Part shown: positions 8,214 to 14,001 of the stretch, piece by piece
How positions within the stretch are numbered: position 1 is the first letter of the stretch
Layout: each line of letters begins with the position of its first letter
Assembly: GCA_021781775.1 (NCBI GenBank)
Contig: JAJXWE010000008.1
Location: 1 to 14,001 of the forward strand
Length of the DNA stretch: 14,001 bases
Reading direction: 5' to 3'
Origin: Pseudomonadota bacterium
Lineage (GTDB): Bacteria > Pseudomonadota > Gammaproteobacteria > Steroidobacterales > Steroidobacteraceae
The notes under the pieces: generated by a model
Told to the model about the DNA's origin: nothing
Seen by the model: the letters and a program-made list of their open reading frames with translations, nothing else
Databases searched by the model: none
Made by a program: the position numbers and the translations under genes

Positions 8214-8407
8214 ACATCCAGGTCAACGGCGAGTGGCGCGAGGTGCGCGCCGCGGACCTCGCCGCCGCGCTCGCCGAGCTCGGCTTCGCCGAGGCGGTGA
8301 TCGCCACCGCCGTCAACGGGACCTTCGTGCCGGCGCCGAAGCGCAGTGCGGCTGCGCTTGCCGACGGCGACCGGCTCGAGGTGCTCGCCCCGATGCAGGG
8401 AGGTTGA
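8210..8407 (+). CDS. thiS: Sulfur carrier protein ThiS
   Basis: A 65-residue ubiquitin-like protein. Its C-terminal glycine is adenylated by ThiF and converted to a thiocarboxylate that donates sulfur to the thiazole made by ThiG. The family start MNIQVNGE, the middle segment TAVNGTFVP and the diagnostic ending EVLAPMQGG are all present, with the Gly64-Gly65 tail exposed at the C-terminus. Length is normal. The ATG overlaps the thiO stop by 4 bp, and the TGA directly abuts the thiG ATG, so ThiS and ThiG are translated together, as suits a carrier that binds ThiG directly. Confidence 0.97.
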   Translation: MNIQVNGEWREVRAADLAAALAELGFAEAVIATAVNGTFVPAPKRSAAALADGDRLEVLAPMQGG

Positions 8408-9181
8408 ATGCTGAGCCTGTACGAGGTGCCGGTGCGCTCACGGCTGCTGCTCGGCACCGCGCGCTTTCCTTCCCCGGCGGTGCTCGCCGAGGCCGTGCAG
8501 GCGAGCGGTGCCGAGGTGCTCACCGTGTCGCTCAGACGCGAGTCGGCCGGGGAGCGCGCCGGCCAGGCGTTCTGGTCCATCGTGCGCGAGCTCGGCGCGC
8601 GGGTCCTGCCCAACACGGCCGGCTGCCACACGGTCAAGGAGGCGGTGACCACCGCGCACATGGCCCGCGAGGTGTTCGCCACCTCCTGGATAAAACTCGA
8701 GGTGATCGGCGAGGAGGACACGCTGCAGCCGGACGTGTTCGGCCTGGTGGAAGCCGCGCGGATCCTCTGCGCCGAGGGCTTCGAGGTGTTTCCCTACACC
8801 ACCGAGGATCTGATCGTCGCCGAGCGGCTGCTGGCGGCGGGCTGCCGCGTGCTGATGCCGTGGGGCGCACCGATCGGTTCGGGGATGGGGCTGAACAACC
8901 TGTTCGGCTTAAAGGCGCTGAGGGCGCACTTTCCCGCGGTGCCGCTGGTGATCGATGCCGGCATCGGCGTCCCCTCGCATGCTGCCCAGGCGCTCGAGCT
9001 CGGGTTCGATGCGGTGCTGATCAACACCGCGGTGTCGCAGGCGGTGGACCCGGTGCGCATGGCCGCAGCCTTCGCCCAGGCGGTGAGCGCCGGGCACGAG
9101 GCATTCCTCGCCGGTCCGATGGAGCCGCGCGACATGGCGGTGCCATCCACTCCGGTGGTGGGTTCGGCGCTGCTGCGCTGA
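8408..9181 (+). CDS. thiG: Thiazole synthase ThiG
   Basis: A 257-residue (beta/alpha)8 barrel enzyme. It condenses deoxyxylulose 5-phosphate, ThiS thiocarboxylate sulfur and dehydroglycine into the thiazole phosphate. The lysine that forms an imine with the sugar is Lys96 in the motif SWIKLEVIGEE, the same number as in B. subtilis ThiG. Further conserved regions are LLLGTARFPSP, LPNTAGCHTVKEAV, VFPYTTEDL, MPWGAPIGSG and the phosphate-binding loops PLVIDAGIGVPSHAA and GFDAVLINTAVS. The usual segment LTVALRR reads LTVSLRRES here. The ending AGPMEPRDMAVPSTPVVG is of the type seen in thiCOSGE operons. The start follows the thiS stop with no gap, preceded by GGAGG within thiS; the stop shares one base with the thiE ATG. 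Confidence 0.97.
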   Translation: MLSLYEVPVRSRLLLGTARFPSPAVLAEAVQASGAEVLTVSLRRESAGERAGQAFWSIVRELGARVLPNTAGCHTVKEAVTTAHMAREVFATSWIKLEVIGEEDTLQPDVFGLVEAARILCAEGFEVFPYTTEDLIVAERLLAAGCRVLMPWGAPIGSGMGLNNLFGLKALRAHFPAVPLVIDAGIGVPSHAAQALELGFDAVLINTAVSQAVDPVRMAAAFAQAVSAGHEAFLAGPMEPRDMAVPSTPVVGSALLR

Positions 9182-9774
9182 TGCTCCCGCGCGTTTATCC
9201 CATCGTCGAGAGCGCCGCGTGGGTCGCGCGGCTGCTGCCATGCGGCGCGCGGCTGATCCAGCTGCGCATCAAGGAGCGGCCCGAGACGCTGCGCGCCGAG
9301 ATCCGCGCCGCGCGCACTCTGTGCGCCGGCGCCGGCGCGCAGCTCGTCGTCAACGATTACTGGCAGGTCGCGCTCGAGGAGGGCTGTGACTTCGTGCATC
9401 TCGGCCAGGGCGACCTCGACACCGCGGACGTGCCGGCACTGCGTCGCGCCGGAGTACGGCTCGGCCTGAGCACGCACGATGAGGCCGAGCTCGAGCGTGC
9501 CCTGACGCTCGAGCCCGACTACCTCGCGCTCGGCCCGATCTACCCGACGGTGCTCAAGGCCATGGCGTTCGCCCCGCAGGGGCTCGCGCGCATCGGCCAG
9601 TGGAAGCGGCGCATCGGCCTGCGGCCGCTCGTGGCCATCGGCGGCCTGACGCTCGAGCGGCTCCCCGGCGTGTTCGCCGCCGGCGCTGATTGTGCCGCGG
9701 TGGTGACCGACATCGTGCGCAATGCCGATCCCGAGGCGCGCATGCGCGCCTGGGCGGCCGCGGGCGCCTCATGA
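9181..9774 (+). CDS. thiE: Thiamine phosphate synthase ThiE
   Basis: A 197-residue barrel enzyme that joins HMP pyrophosphate and thiazole phosphate to form thiamine phosphate. Family motifs are in order: QLRIKE (27-32, pyrophosphate-binding), LVVNDYW (Asn58, Asp59), HLGQGDL (73-79, metal-binding acid), GLSTHDEAE (95-103), LGPIYPTVLK (117-126) and LVAIGGL (150-156). The stretch LKAMAFAPQGLARIGQWK is the form found in alphaproteobacteria-like thiCOSGE operons, unlike the TTTK version in E. coli and B. subtilis; that subtype assignment is from memory. Stop of thiG and start of thiE overlap as TGATG; the thiE stop overlaps the next start as ATGA. Confidence 0.94.
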   Translation: MLPRVYPIVESAAWVARLLPCGARLIQLRIKERPETLRAEIRAARTLCAGAGAQLVVNDYWQVALEEGCDFVHLGQGDLDTADVPALRRAGVRLGLSTHDEAELERALTLEPDYLALGPIYPTVLKAMAFAPQGLARIGQWKRRIGLRPLVAIGGLTLERLPGVFAAGADCAAVVTDIVRNADPEARMRAWAAAGAS

Positions 9775-10739
9775 GCGACCGCTATGCGCGCCAGAGCGTG
9801 TTGGCTCAGGTCGGTGCGACCGGCCAGGCACGCCTCGCCGCGGCCCGGGTACTCGTCGTCGGCGCCGGCGGACTCGGCTGCGCGCTGTTGCCGTACCTGT
9901 GCGCCGCCGGCGTCGGGTATCTGACCGTGCTCGACCCGGACCGGATCGAGGAATCCAACCTGCACCGCCAGCCGCTGTATCGCATGAAGGATCTGGGCGA
10001 GCCCAAGGCGCCGGTCGCTGCCGCGAGCCTCGCGGCGCTCAACCCGCAGGTCACGGTCGAGGCGGCCGTCGAGCGCGTGACACCGGCGAACGTGCCGCGC
10101 TGGTGCGCGGCGGCCGATGTCGTGATCGACGCGGCCGACAGCCTCGCGCTCACCTACATCCTGAGCGACGAGTGCCGAGGCCAGGGCAAGCCGCTGGTCA
10201 GCGCCTCGGTGATTGGACTGGCGGGCTATGCCGGGGTGTTCTGCGGCGGGGCGCCGAGTTACCGCGCGGTGTTTCCCGAGATGCCCGGCGGCGTCGGCTC
10301 CTGCGCCGAGACCGGGGTGCTGGGCAGCGCCGTCGGGGTGCTCGGCACGCTGCAGGCGCACCTGACGCTCGCGCAGCTGCTCGGGCTCTCGCCGCCGGTG
10401 CTCGGCCGGCTGGTGAGCGTTGACCTGGCCACGCTGCGCTTCGGTGGATTCTCCTTCGCCGCGGCGGACGAGCCCTCGGGGCCGCAGCTGCGCTTCATCG
10501 CCGCCACCGAGGTGCGTCCGAACGACGTGGTGATCGATCTGCGCAGTCGCGACGAGGCGCCGGTCTCGCCGTTTGCGCAGGCGCTGCGCTTCTCGGTGGA
10601 GGAGCTCCCCGGGCAGGCGTTGCCACCCGGGGCGCGCGTCGTGCTGTGTTGCCGCTCCGGCATCCGCGCGTGGCGGGCCGGGCGCTCGCTGCTCGCGCGT
10701 CGCGTGGGCGACGTGGCGCTGCTCGCGCTCGGAGAGTGA
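9771..10739 (+). CDS. thiF: ThiF-type adenylyltransferase fused to a rhodanese-like domain
   Basis: A 322-residue E1-like protein expected to adenylate the ThiS C-terminus and help transfer sulfur to it. The adenylation domain covers about residues 1-235: YARQ (5-8), the ATP loop VVGAGGLG (29-36), LDPDRIEESNLHRQPLY (54-70), and the catalytic-loop cysteine Cys178 in SCAETGVLG. The C-terminal part (about 245-322) is rhodanese-like, with VVIDLRSRDEAP and the active-site loop CRSGIRAW (Cys294, preceded by Cys293). The zinc cysteines of classical ThiF/MoeB are absent: the site usually reading CYRCLF is SYRAVF, and no second CxxC is seen. The usual DNFATR reads DSLALT, so one conserved arginine is also lost. 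The start overlaps the thiE stop. MoeB/HesA activity cannot be excluded, but the operon context favours ThiS. Confidence 0.88.
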   Translation: MSDRYARQSVLAQVGATGQARLAAARVLVVGAGGLGCALLPYLCAAGVGYLTVLDPDRIEESNLHRQPLYRMKDLGEPKAPVAAASLAALNPQVTVEAAVERVTPANVPRWCAAADVVIDAADSLALTYILSDECRGQGKPLVSASVIGLAGYAGVFCGGAPSYRAVFPEMPGGVGSCAETGVLGSAVGVLGTLQAHLTLAQLLGLSPPVLGRLVSVDLATLRFGGFSFAAADEPSGPQLRFIAATEVRPNDVVIDLRSRDEAPVSPFAQALRFSVEELPGQALPPGARVVLCCRSGIRAWRAGRSLLARRVGDVALLALGE

Positions 10740-10743
10740 ACCG

Positions 10744-11547
10744 ATGCCCGGAGCGCGTCCCGCAGTCCTCGTGATCGCCGGCTCCGACAGCAGCGGCGGG
10801 GCTGGACTCACGCGCGACGTGCGCAGCCTCGAGGCGATGGGCGCCGAGGCGCTGTGCGCGCTGACCGCGGTGACCGCGCAGACCGACGCACGGGTCCTTG
10901 CCATACAGCGTGTGCCGGCCGCGCACGTGCGCGCGCAGATCGAGGCGGCGTTCGCCGCCCGCCGCATCGGCGCTGTGAAGATCGGGATGCTCGTCGATGG
11001 CGAGACGCTTGAGGCCGTCGCGGATGCGCTCGACGACGCCCCCGCGGTGCCGGTGGTGCTCGACCCCGTGCTGCGCGCCTCCTCCGGCGGGATGCTTCTC
11101 GAGGACGAGCGCTACGAGCGGCTGCGCGCGCGCCTGTTTCCGCTCACCACGCTGCTGACCCCCAATCTCCCGGAGGCCGCCGAGCTCGCGGGTGCCCGTG
11201 CCGAGCCCGACCCGGCTCCGGCACGCATCATCGACTGGGCGCGACAGCTGCTCGGGCAGGGTGTCGGCGCAGTGCTCGTGAAAGGCGGGCATGCCTCGGG
11301 GACGCAGGCCACCGATGTGCTGGTGCAGCCGGACCGTGAGCCGTTGTGGCTCAGCGCTCCGCGCCTCGCGGCCACCCGGCGCGGCACCGGCTGTGCGCTC
11401 GCCTCGGCCATCGCGGCGGGGCTCGCCGCGGGAGAGGATCTGGCGGTGGCCTGCCGCCGCGGCCGGGCGCACGTGCGGGCGCTGTTGGCCGAGGTCGAGG
11501 GCGGGATCGCGGTACAGTCGACCGCCACGCTGCCGCAGAAGCCTTGA
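10744..11547 (+). CDS. thiD: HMP/HMP-P kinase ThiD
   Basis: A 267-residue ribokinase-family enzyme that phosphorylates HMP phosphate to the pyrophosphate used by ThiE. Motifs are VIAGSDSSGGAGL (10-22), LTAVTAQ (40-46), AVKIGML (77-83), VVLDPVLRASSGG (104-116), LLTPNLPEA (137-145), VLVKGGH (177-183), and the anion-hole/catalytic loop RRGTGCALASAIAAGLA with Cys217 at the position of the E. coli catalytic cysteine. The N-terminal substrate segment reads GLTRDVRSLEAMG, whereas E. coli has GIQADLKT, so details of HMP binding may differ. There is no ThiE domain fused on. The ATG at 10744 is 4 nt after the thiF stop; an in-frame upstream start lies inside thiF and was rejected. It is the last gene of the operon. 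Confidence 0.94.
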   Translation: MPGARPAVLVIAGSDSSGGAGLTRDVRSLEAMGAEALCALTAVTAQTDARVLAIQRVPAAHVRAQIEAAFAARRIGAVKIGMLVDGETLEAVADALDDAPAVPVVLDPVLRASSGGMLLEDERYERLRARLFPLTTLLTPNLPEAAELAGARAEPDPAPARIIDWARQLLGQGVGAVLVKGGHASGTQATDVLVQPDREPLWLSAPRLAATRRGTGCALASAIAAGLAAGEDLAVACRRGRAHVRALLAEVEGGIAVQSTATLPQKP

Positions 11548-11663
11548 GCGCCCTCTGCGCACCGGGTCTTGTGTCCCGGCCGGCCCGACCCCACATTGCC
11601 CGAGGGCACCGGATTGTTTTGCCCGGCGCCACGTTTCAGGACCCGACGGGGTCTGCCACTGAG

Positions 11664-12503
11664 ATGACCGAGATGATGTCAAAGCGACTGCGATTTCCCC
11701 TCGGCGTGCTGCTCGCCCTCGGACTTGGTATCGGGGTGGCTCTGGCCGCCGATCCGACGGCTCACCAGATCTTCCTCGCCACGCAGGCGGGCAATATCGC
11801 GCAGGCCCAGCAGATGGTCGCCCAGGTGCTGCGCGATCATCCCAACAGTGCCAAGGCGCACTGGGTCGCCGCCGAAGTCGCCGCGCGTGCCGGCAATGTC
11901 GGCACTGCGCGCAGCGAGCTCGCCCGCGCGCAGGCCCTCTCGCCCGGGCTGCTCTTTGCCAAGCCGCGCGCCGTGCGGCAGCTGCGCAGGGAGCTCGGCC
12001 TGGCCCCGACGGCGGCGCGGACGCGCCACTCCTCGAACCTCGGCTGGGCGCTGCTGCTCATCGGGGGCGTCATCGTGGTCTGGATGATCGTGCGCCGACG
12101 GATGGCGATGGCGGCCTACGGTGCTCCCTACGGCGCACCGCCCGGTATGGCCGGCGGTCCGATCGCACCCATGGGCGTGCCGCCGGGCGGTTACCCGCCG
12201 GGCGCTTACCCGACCGGCTATCCCCCGGGCGGCTCGGGCGTCATGGGCGGTCTCGCCTCGGGACTCGCGATCGGCGCGGGCGTGGCGGCCGGGGAAGCGC
12301 TGGTCGGTCACATGCTCGGTGGCGGCAGCGGCGGCGGTCTGATTCCGGATGCCAACGCGGCGCCGGCCATCGATCCGCAGGCGAACGCCGATCTCGGCGG
12401 CAATGACTTCGGCCTCAACGATGCCAGTTCCTGGGACAGCGGCGGGGGCAGCGGTGACGGCGGCGGCTGGGATAGCGGCGGCGGGGATGGCGGGTGGACT
12501 TGA
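11664..12503 (+). CDS. TPR protein with a membrane span and Gly/Asp-rich tail, function unknown
   Basis: A 279-residue protein of unknown function. Residues 1-29 form a signal peptide (basic KRLR, then a hydrophobic stretch ending GVALAA). Residues 32-97 look like two TPR helical pairs (HQIFLATQAGNIAQAQQMVA; NSAKAHWVAAEVAARAG; ARAQALSPGLLFAKP). A membrane span follows at 127-143. Then come a Tyr/Gly/Pro-rich linker (152-192, YGAPYGAPPG), a glycine-zipper-like segment (193-218, GVMGGLASGLAIGAGVAAGE) and a tail of SSWDSGGG-type repeats ending GGWT. I have a vague memory of similar TPR proteins in other proteobacteria. A role in the envelope is inference. Three in-frame ATGs (11664, 11673, 11676) compete and none has a strong ribosome-binding site; the third best fits a signal peptide. 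It is 116 bp after thiD, so it may be a separate unit. Confidence 0.72.
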   Translation: MTEMMSKRLRFPLGVLLALGLGIGVALAADPTAHQIFLATQAGNIAQAQQMVAQVLRDHPNSAKAHWVAAEVAARAGNVGTARSELARAQALSPGLLFAKPRAVRQLRRELGLAPTAARTRHSSNLGWALLLIGGVIVVWMIVRRRMAMAAYGAPYGAPPGMAGGPIAPMGVPPGGYPPGAYPTGYPPGGSGVMGGLASGLAIGAGVAAGEALVGHMLGGGSGGGLIPDANAAPAIDPQANADLGGNDFGLNDASSWDSGGGSGDGGGWDSGGGDGGWT

Positions 12504-12509
12504 GCGGCC

Positions 12510-12532
12510 GCACTCCCTAGGGACTGGAGTGC
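12510..12532. terminator. Inverted repeat between convergent genes
   Basis: GCACTCC (12510-12516) and GGAGTGC (12526-12532) form a perfect 7-bp stem with a 9-nt loop that itself contains the palindrome CCCTAGGG at its edge. It starts 7 nt after the stop of the TPR gene and includes the TAG stop of the minus-strand antiporter gene. The position suits a two-way transcription end, but no T run follows on either side. Confidence 0.45.
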
Positions 12533-13755
12533 AGCCACCGTCGGGCGAGCGGCCCGACGGTGGTCGCCTGCAACAGGATGCTGAATACCGCGATCAGGTA
12601 GGTCGCGGTCACGAACAGGGGCCGCGCGGGCCCTTCGGGCAGCGACAGCGCGAGCGCGATTGACAGCGCTCCGCGCAGACCGGCCCAGGTCATGAGCTTC
12701 ACGAAGTGCGGCTCGAAGCGCTGCACGCGCCGCAGCAGCAGGGTGGGGACCCCGACACTCACATAGCGGGCGAGCAGCACTAGCGGCAGGGCGATCACCG
12801 CCGGCACGAGGTAGGCGCGCACCGTCACGGCGAGCGCCATGAGCTGCAGGCCCACCAGCGCAAACAGCAGCAGGTTCAGCAGGTCATCGGTGAGCTGCCA
12901 GAACTGGAACAGCCGCTCGCGGGTCGGCGCAGCGATGCCGGCGCGTCCGGCCCTGCCTACCGCGAGCCCCATGACCACCGCGGCGAGCGGCGCGGATATC
13001 GACAGCGCCTCGGCGGCCACATAACCGGCGGTGGCGAGTGCGAGCGTGAGGAGAATCTCGACCTCGGGGCTGTCCACGCTGCGCAGCAGCGCGGCGGTGC
13101 CGAAGCCGGCCGCCGCCCCGAAGGCAAGTCCACCGATGAATTGGCGGGCGAACAGTGCCGCCACGTGCGCGAAGTCGATGCGTCCGGTTCCGCCGAGCGC
13201 CAGCAGCACGGCGAACAGCACCACGCCCGTGCCATCGTTGAACAGCGCCTCGCCGGTGATCTGTGTCAGCAGCGTGGGCGGTACGCGCGCCTTGCCGAGC
13301 AGCCCGAGCACGGCAATGGGGTCGGTCGGGGAAATCAACGCGCCGAACAGCAGGCTTTGCCGCAGCGAGATCGGCAGGCCGAGCAGACGGGTCAAATAGA
13401 AGAAACTACCGCCGATCAGCGCGGTCGAGAGCGCCACGCTGGCGGTGGCGAGCAGCAGCACGACCCAGCGCGCATGCCGCAGGGCTACCACATCGACCTA
13501 CAGGCTGCCGGCGAACAGCAGCAGTCCAAGCAGCCCGTGGAACACCAGCGCCGGGAAGTTGACCCCGTGCACCAGCCGCTCGCCCCAGGCGGCGACCTGC
13601 GGCACGAACTCCCCGACGGTCACCGCACCGACCGACAGCAGCAGCGACACCACCGTGATGCCGATCGAGTCGGGCAGGCGGACCAGGTTGTGATTGGCGT
13701 AGGCGCTGAGCGCCACTACGGCGATTATCGCCGAGAGCAGCGAGAAGACCGGCAT
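12517..13755 (-). pseudogene. CPA1-family (NhaP-like) cation/proton antiporter interrupted by an in-frame TAG
   Basis: Read through, this is a 412-codon membrane antiporter gene of normal length. It would exchange Na+ or K+ for H+ across the inner membrane. The N-terminal part (85 residues) has AYANHNLVRLPDSIG and FHGLLGLLLFAGSL, a standard CPA1 opening. Codon 86 is TAG (complement of 13498-13500), and the same frame continues VDVVALRHARW with no shift, as the family expects. The rest has the core motifs SPTDPIAVLGLL (Asp145), GEALFNDGTGVVLF (Asn173-Asp174, ion-binding pair) and WAGLRGALSIALAL. A CAG-to-TAG change would explain it. Possible states are a fresh pseudogene, a base-call error, or amber readthrough. 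The GTG at 13489-13491 could restart translation but would lack the first membrane spans. The start at 13755 has GAAGG about 10 nt upstream. Confidence 0.85.
12535..12563. repeat. Perfect 12-bp inverted repeat at the 3' end of the antiporter gene
   Basis: CCACCGTCGGGC and GCCCGACGGTGG are perfectly complementary with a 5-nt loop (GAGCG). The hairpin lies in the coding sequence for the last residues of the antiporter, and 31 nt after the stop of the convergent TPR gene. On the plus strand it could end or protect the TPR transcript. It lacks a T run. Confidence 0.6.
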
Positions 13756-13857
13756 CAGCGCGCGACCTTCGCGGCGGCAGCTGGCAGGTGTGAGGACGAC
13801 ACGCGGGCTCCGGAGCGGCAGGACGCAGGAGCACGAGTATGGCATGTCCGGGTCGTG

Positions 13858-13878
13858 GCCGGGCCCGTCCCGCCCGGC
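13858..13878 (-). terminator. Hairpin just after the minus-strand Gly-rich gene
   Basis: GCCGGGC and GCCCGGC flank a 7-nt loop, starting 2 nt beyond the stop of the minus-strand gene that enters from the right edge. A 7-bp GC stem in this place suits a transcription end or 3' protection, though no T run follows. The 125-bp gap to the antiporter start (13756-13880) shows no other clear signal. Confidence 0.4.
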
Positions 13879-13880
13879 TC

Positions 13881-14001
13881 TCAGAGGGCGTTGAAGAGGC
13901 TACCCACAAGGTCGCTCGCCAGACCGAAGCCGGCACCCATGCCGAGGCCGGACATGACGTTGCCCATGAATCCTCCGCCGGTGCCCGCGTAGGGCTGCGC
14001 C
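13881..14001 (-). CDS. C-terminal fragment of a Gly-rich protein, function unknown
   Basis: The last 39 residues of a minus-strand gene that starts beyond the right edge. The visible end reads AQPYAGTGGGFMGNVMSG, then LGMGAGFGLASDLVGSLFNAL, and stops at TGA (complement of 13881-13883). It is a small-residue, Gly/Ala/Met-rich amphipathic or membrane-inserting segment of the glycine-zipper kind. The pattern resembles residues 193-218 of the TPR protein at 11664-12503 (VMGGLASGLAIGAGVAAGEALVG). I cannot name the family. The antiporter gene lies 125 bp downstream on the same strand and could be co-transcribed, although the hairpin between them argues for separation. Confidence 0.6.
   Translation of the reverse strand, partial: AQPYAGTGGGFMGNVMSGLGMGAGFGLASDLVGSLFNAL

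Noticed and set aside
11639..11652. GACCC/GGGTC mini-hairpin before the TPR gene as a terminator or operator
   Set aside because: The stem is only 5 bp with no T run; such structures are expected by chance in this base composition. The 116-bp gap 11548-11663 shows no clear promoter either.
12517..13491. A separate complete 324-residue antiporter starting at GTG 13491
   Set aside because: It would lack the first membrane spans, which are encoded in the same frame just upstream beyond the TAG. An interrupted full-length gene is the simpler reading, though internal restart cannot be excluded.
13141..13992. A 283-codon plus-strand frame opposite the antiporter
   Set aside because: It is Gln/Arg/His-rich, opposite conserved antiporter motifs, and without recognisable domains.

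Overview
The window is a compact, very GC-rich piece of a proteobacterial chromosome. It most likely comes from a gammaproteobacterium: the cytochrome c maturation genes are system I in the order ccmC-D-E-F-G-H-I, the thiamine operon has the thiC-O-S-G-E-F-D order, and genes run head to tail with 1-4 bp stop/start overlaps. The thiamine genes resemble the alphaproteobacterial thiCOSGE type, so the exact class is not settled by this sequence alone. No tRNA, rRNA, CRISPR array, insertion sequence or phage gene was seen.

Region 1 (1-4516) is the distal part of a ccm operon: the end of ccmC, then ccmD, ccmE, ccmF, ccmG, ccmH and a short ccmI. Together these deliver haem through the inner membrane, hold it on the chaperone CcmE, keep apocytochrome c cysteines reduced (CcmG, CcmH) and ligate haem to apocytochrome (CcmF with CcmH/I). 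The key histidines of CcmE and CcmF and the CxxC motifs of CcmG and CcmH are intact, so the system looks functional.

Region 2 (4517-5423) holds a small hydrophilic KGG-type stress protein built from nearly identical 25-residue repeats. A 400-bp leader follows, with two perfect inverted repeats, a credible sigma70 promoter, a TPP riboswitch and a hairpin that hides the thiC ribosome-binding site. A segment of the aptamer can pair instead with the hiding strand, which gives a simple two-state model for thiamine control of translation.

Region 3 (5424-11547) is the thiamine operon. ThiC makes HMP-P. ThiO, ThiS, ThiG and a ThiF-rhodanese fusion make the thiazole phosphate from glycine, sulfur and deoxyxylulose phosphate. 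ThiD phosphorylates HMP-P and ThiE joins the two halves. The ThiF lacks the zinc cysteines of classical ThiF/MoeB.

Region 4 (11548-14001) carries a secreted or anchored TPR protein with a Gly/Asp-rich tail. Convergent to it is a CPA1 (NhaP-like) cation/proton antiporter gene interrupted by a single in-frame TAG. The window ends with the 3' end of a Gly-rich minus-strand gene whose tail resembles part of the TPR protein. The amber codon in the antiporter, the riboswitch switch model and the zinc-less ThiF-rhodanese are the points most worth a second look. I found no clearly new multi-gene system.
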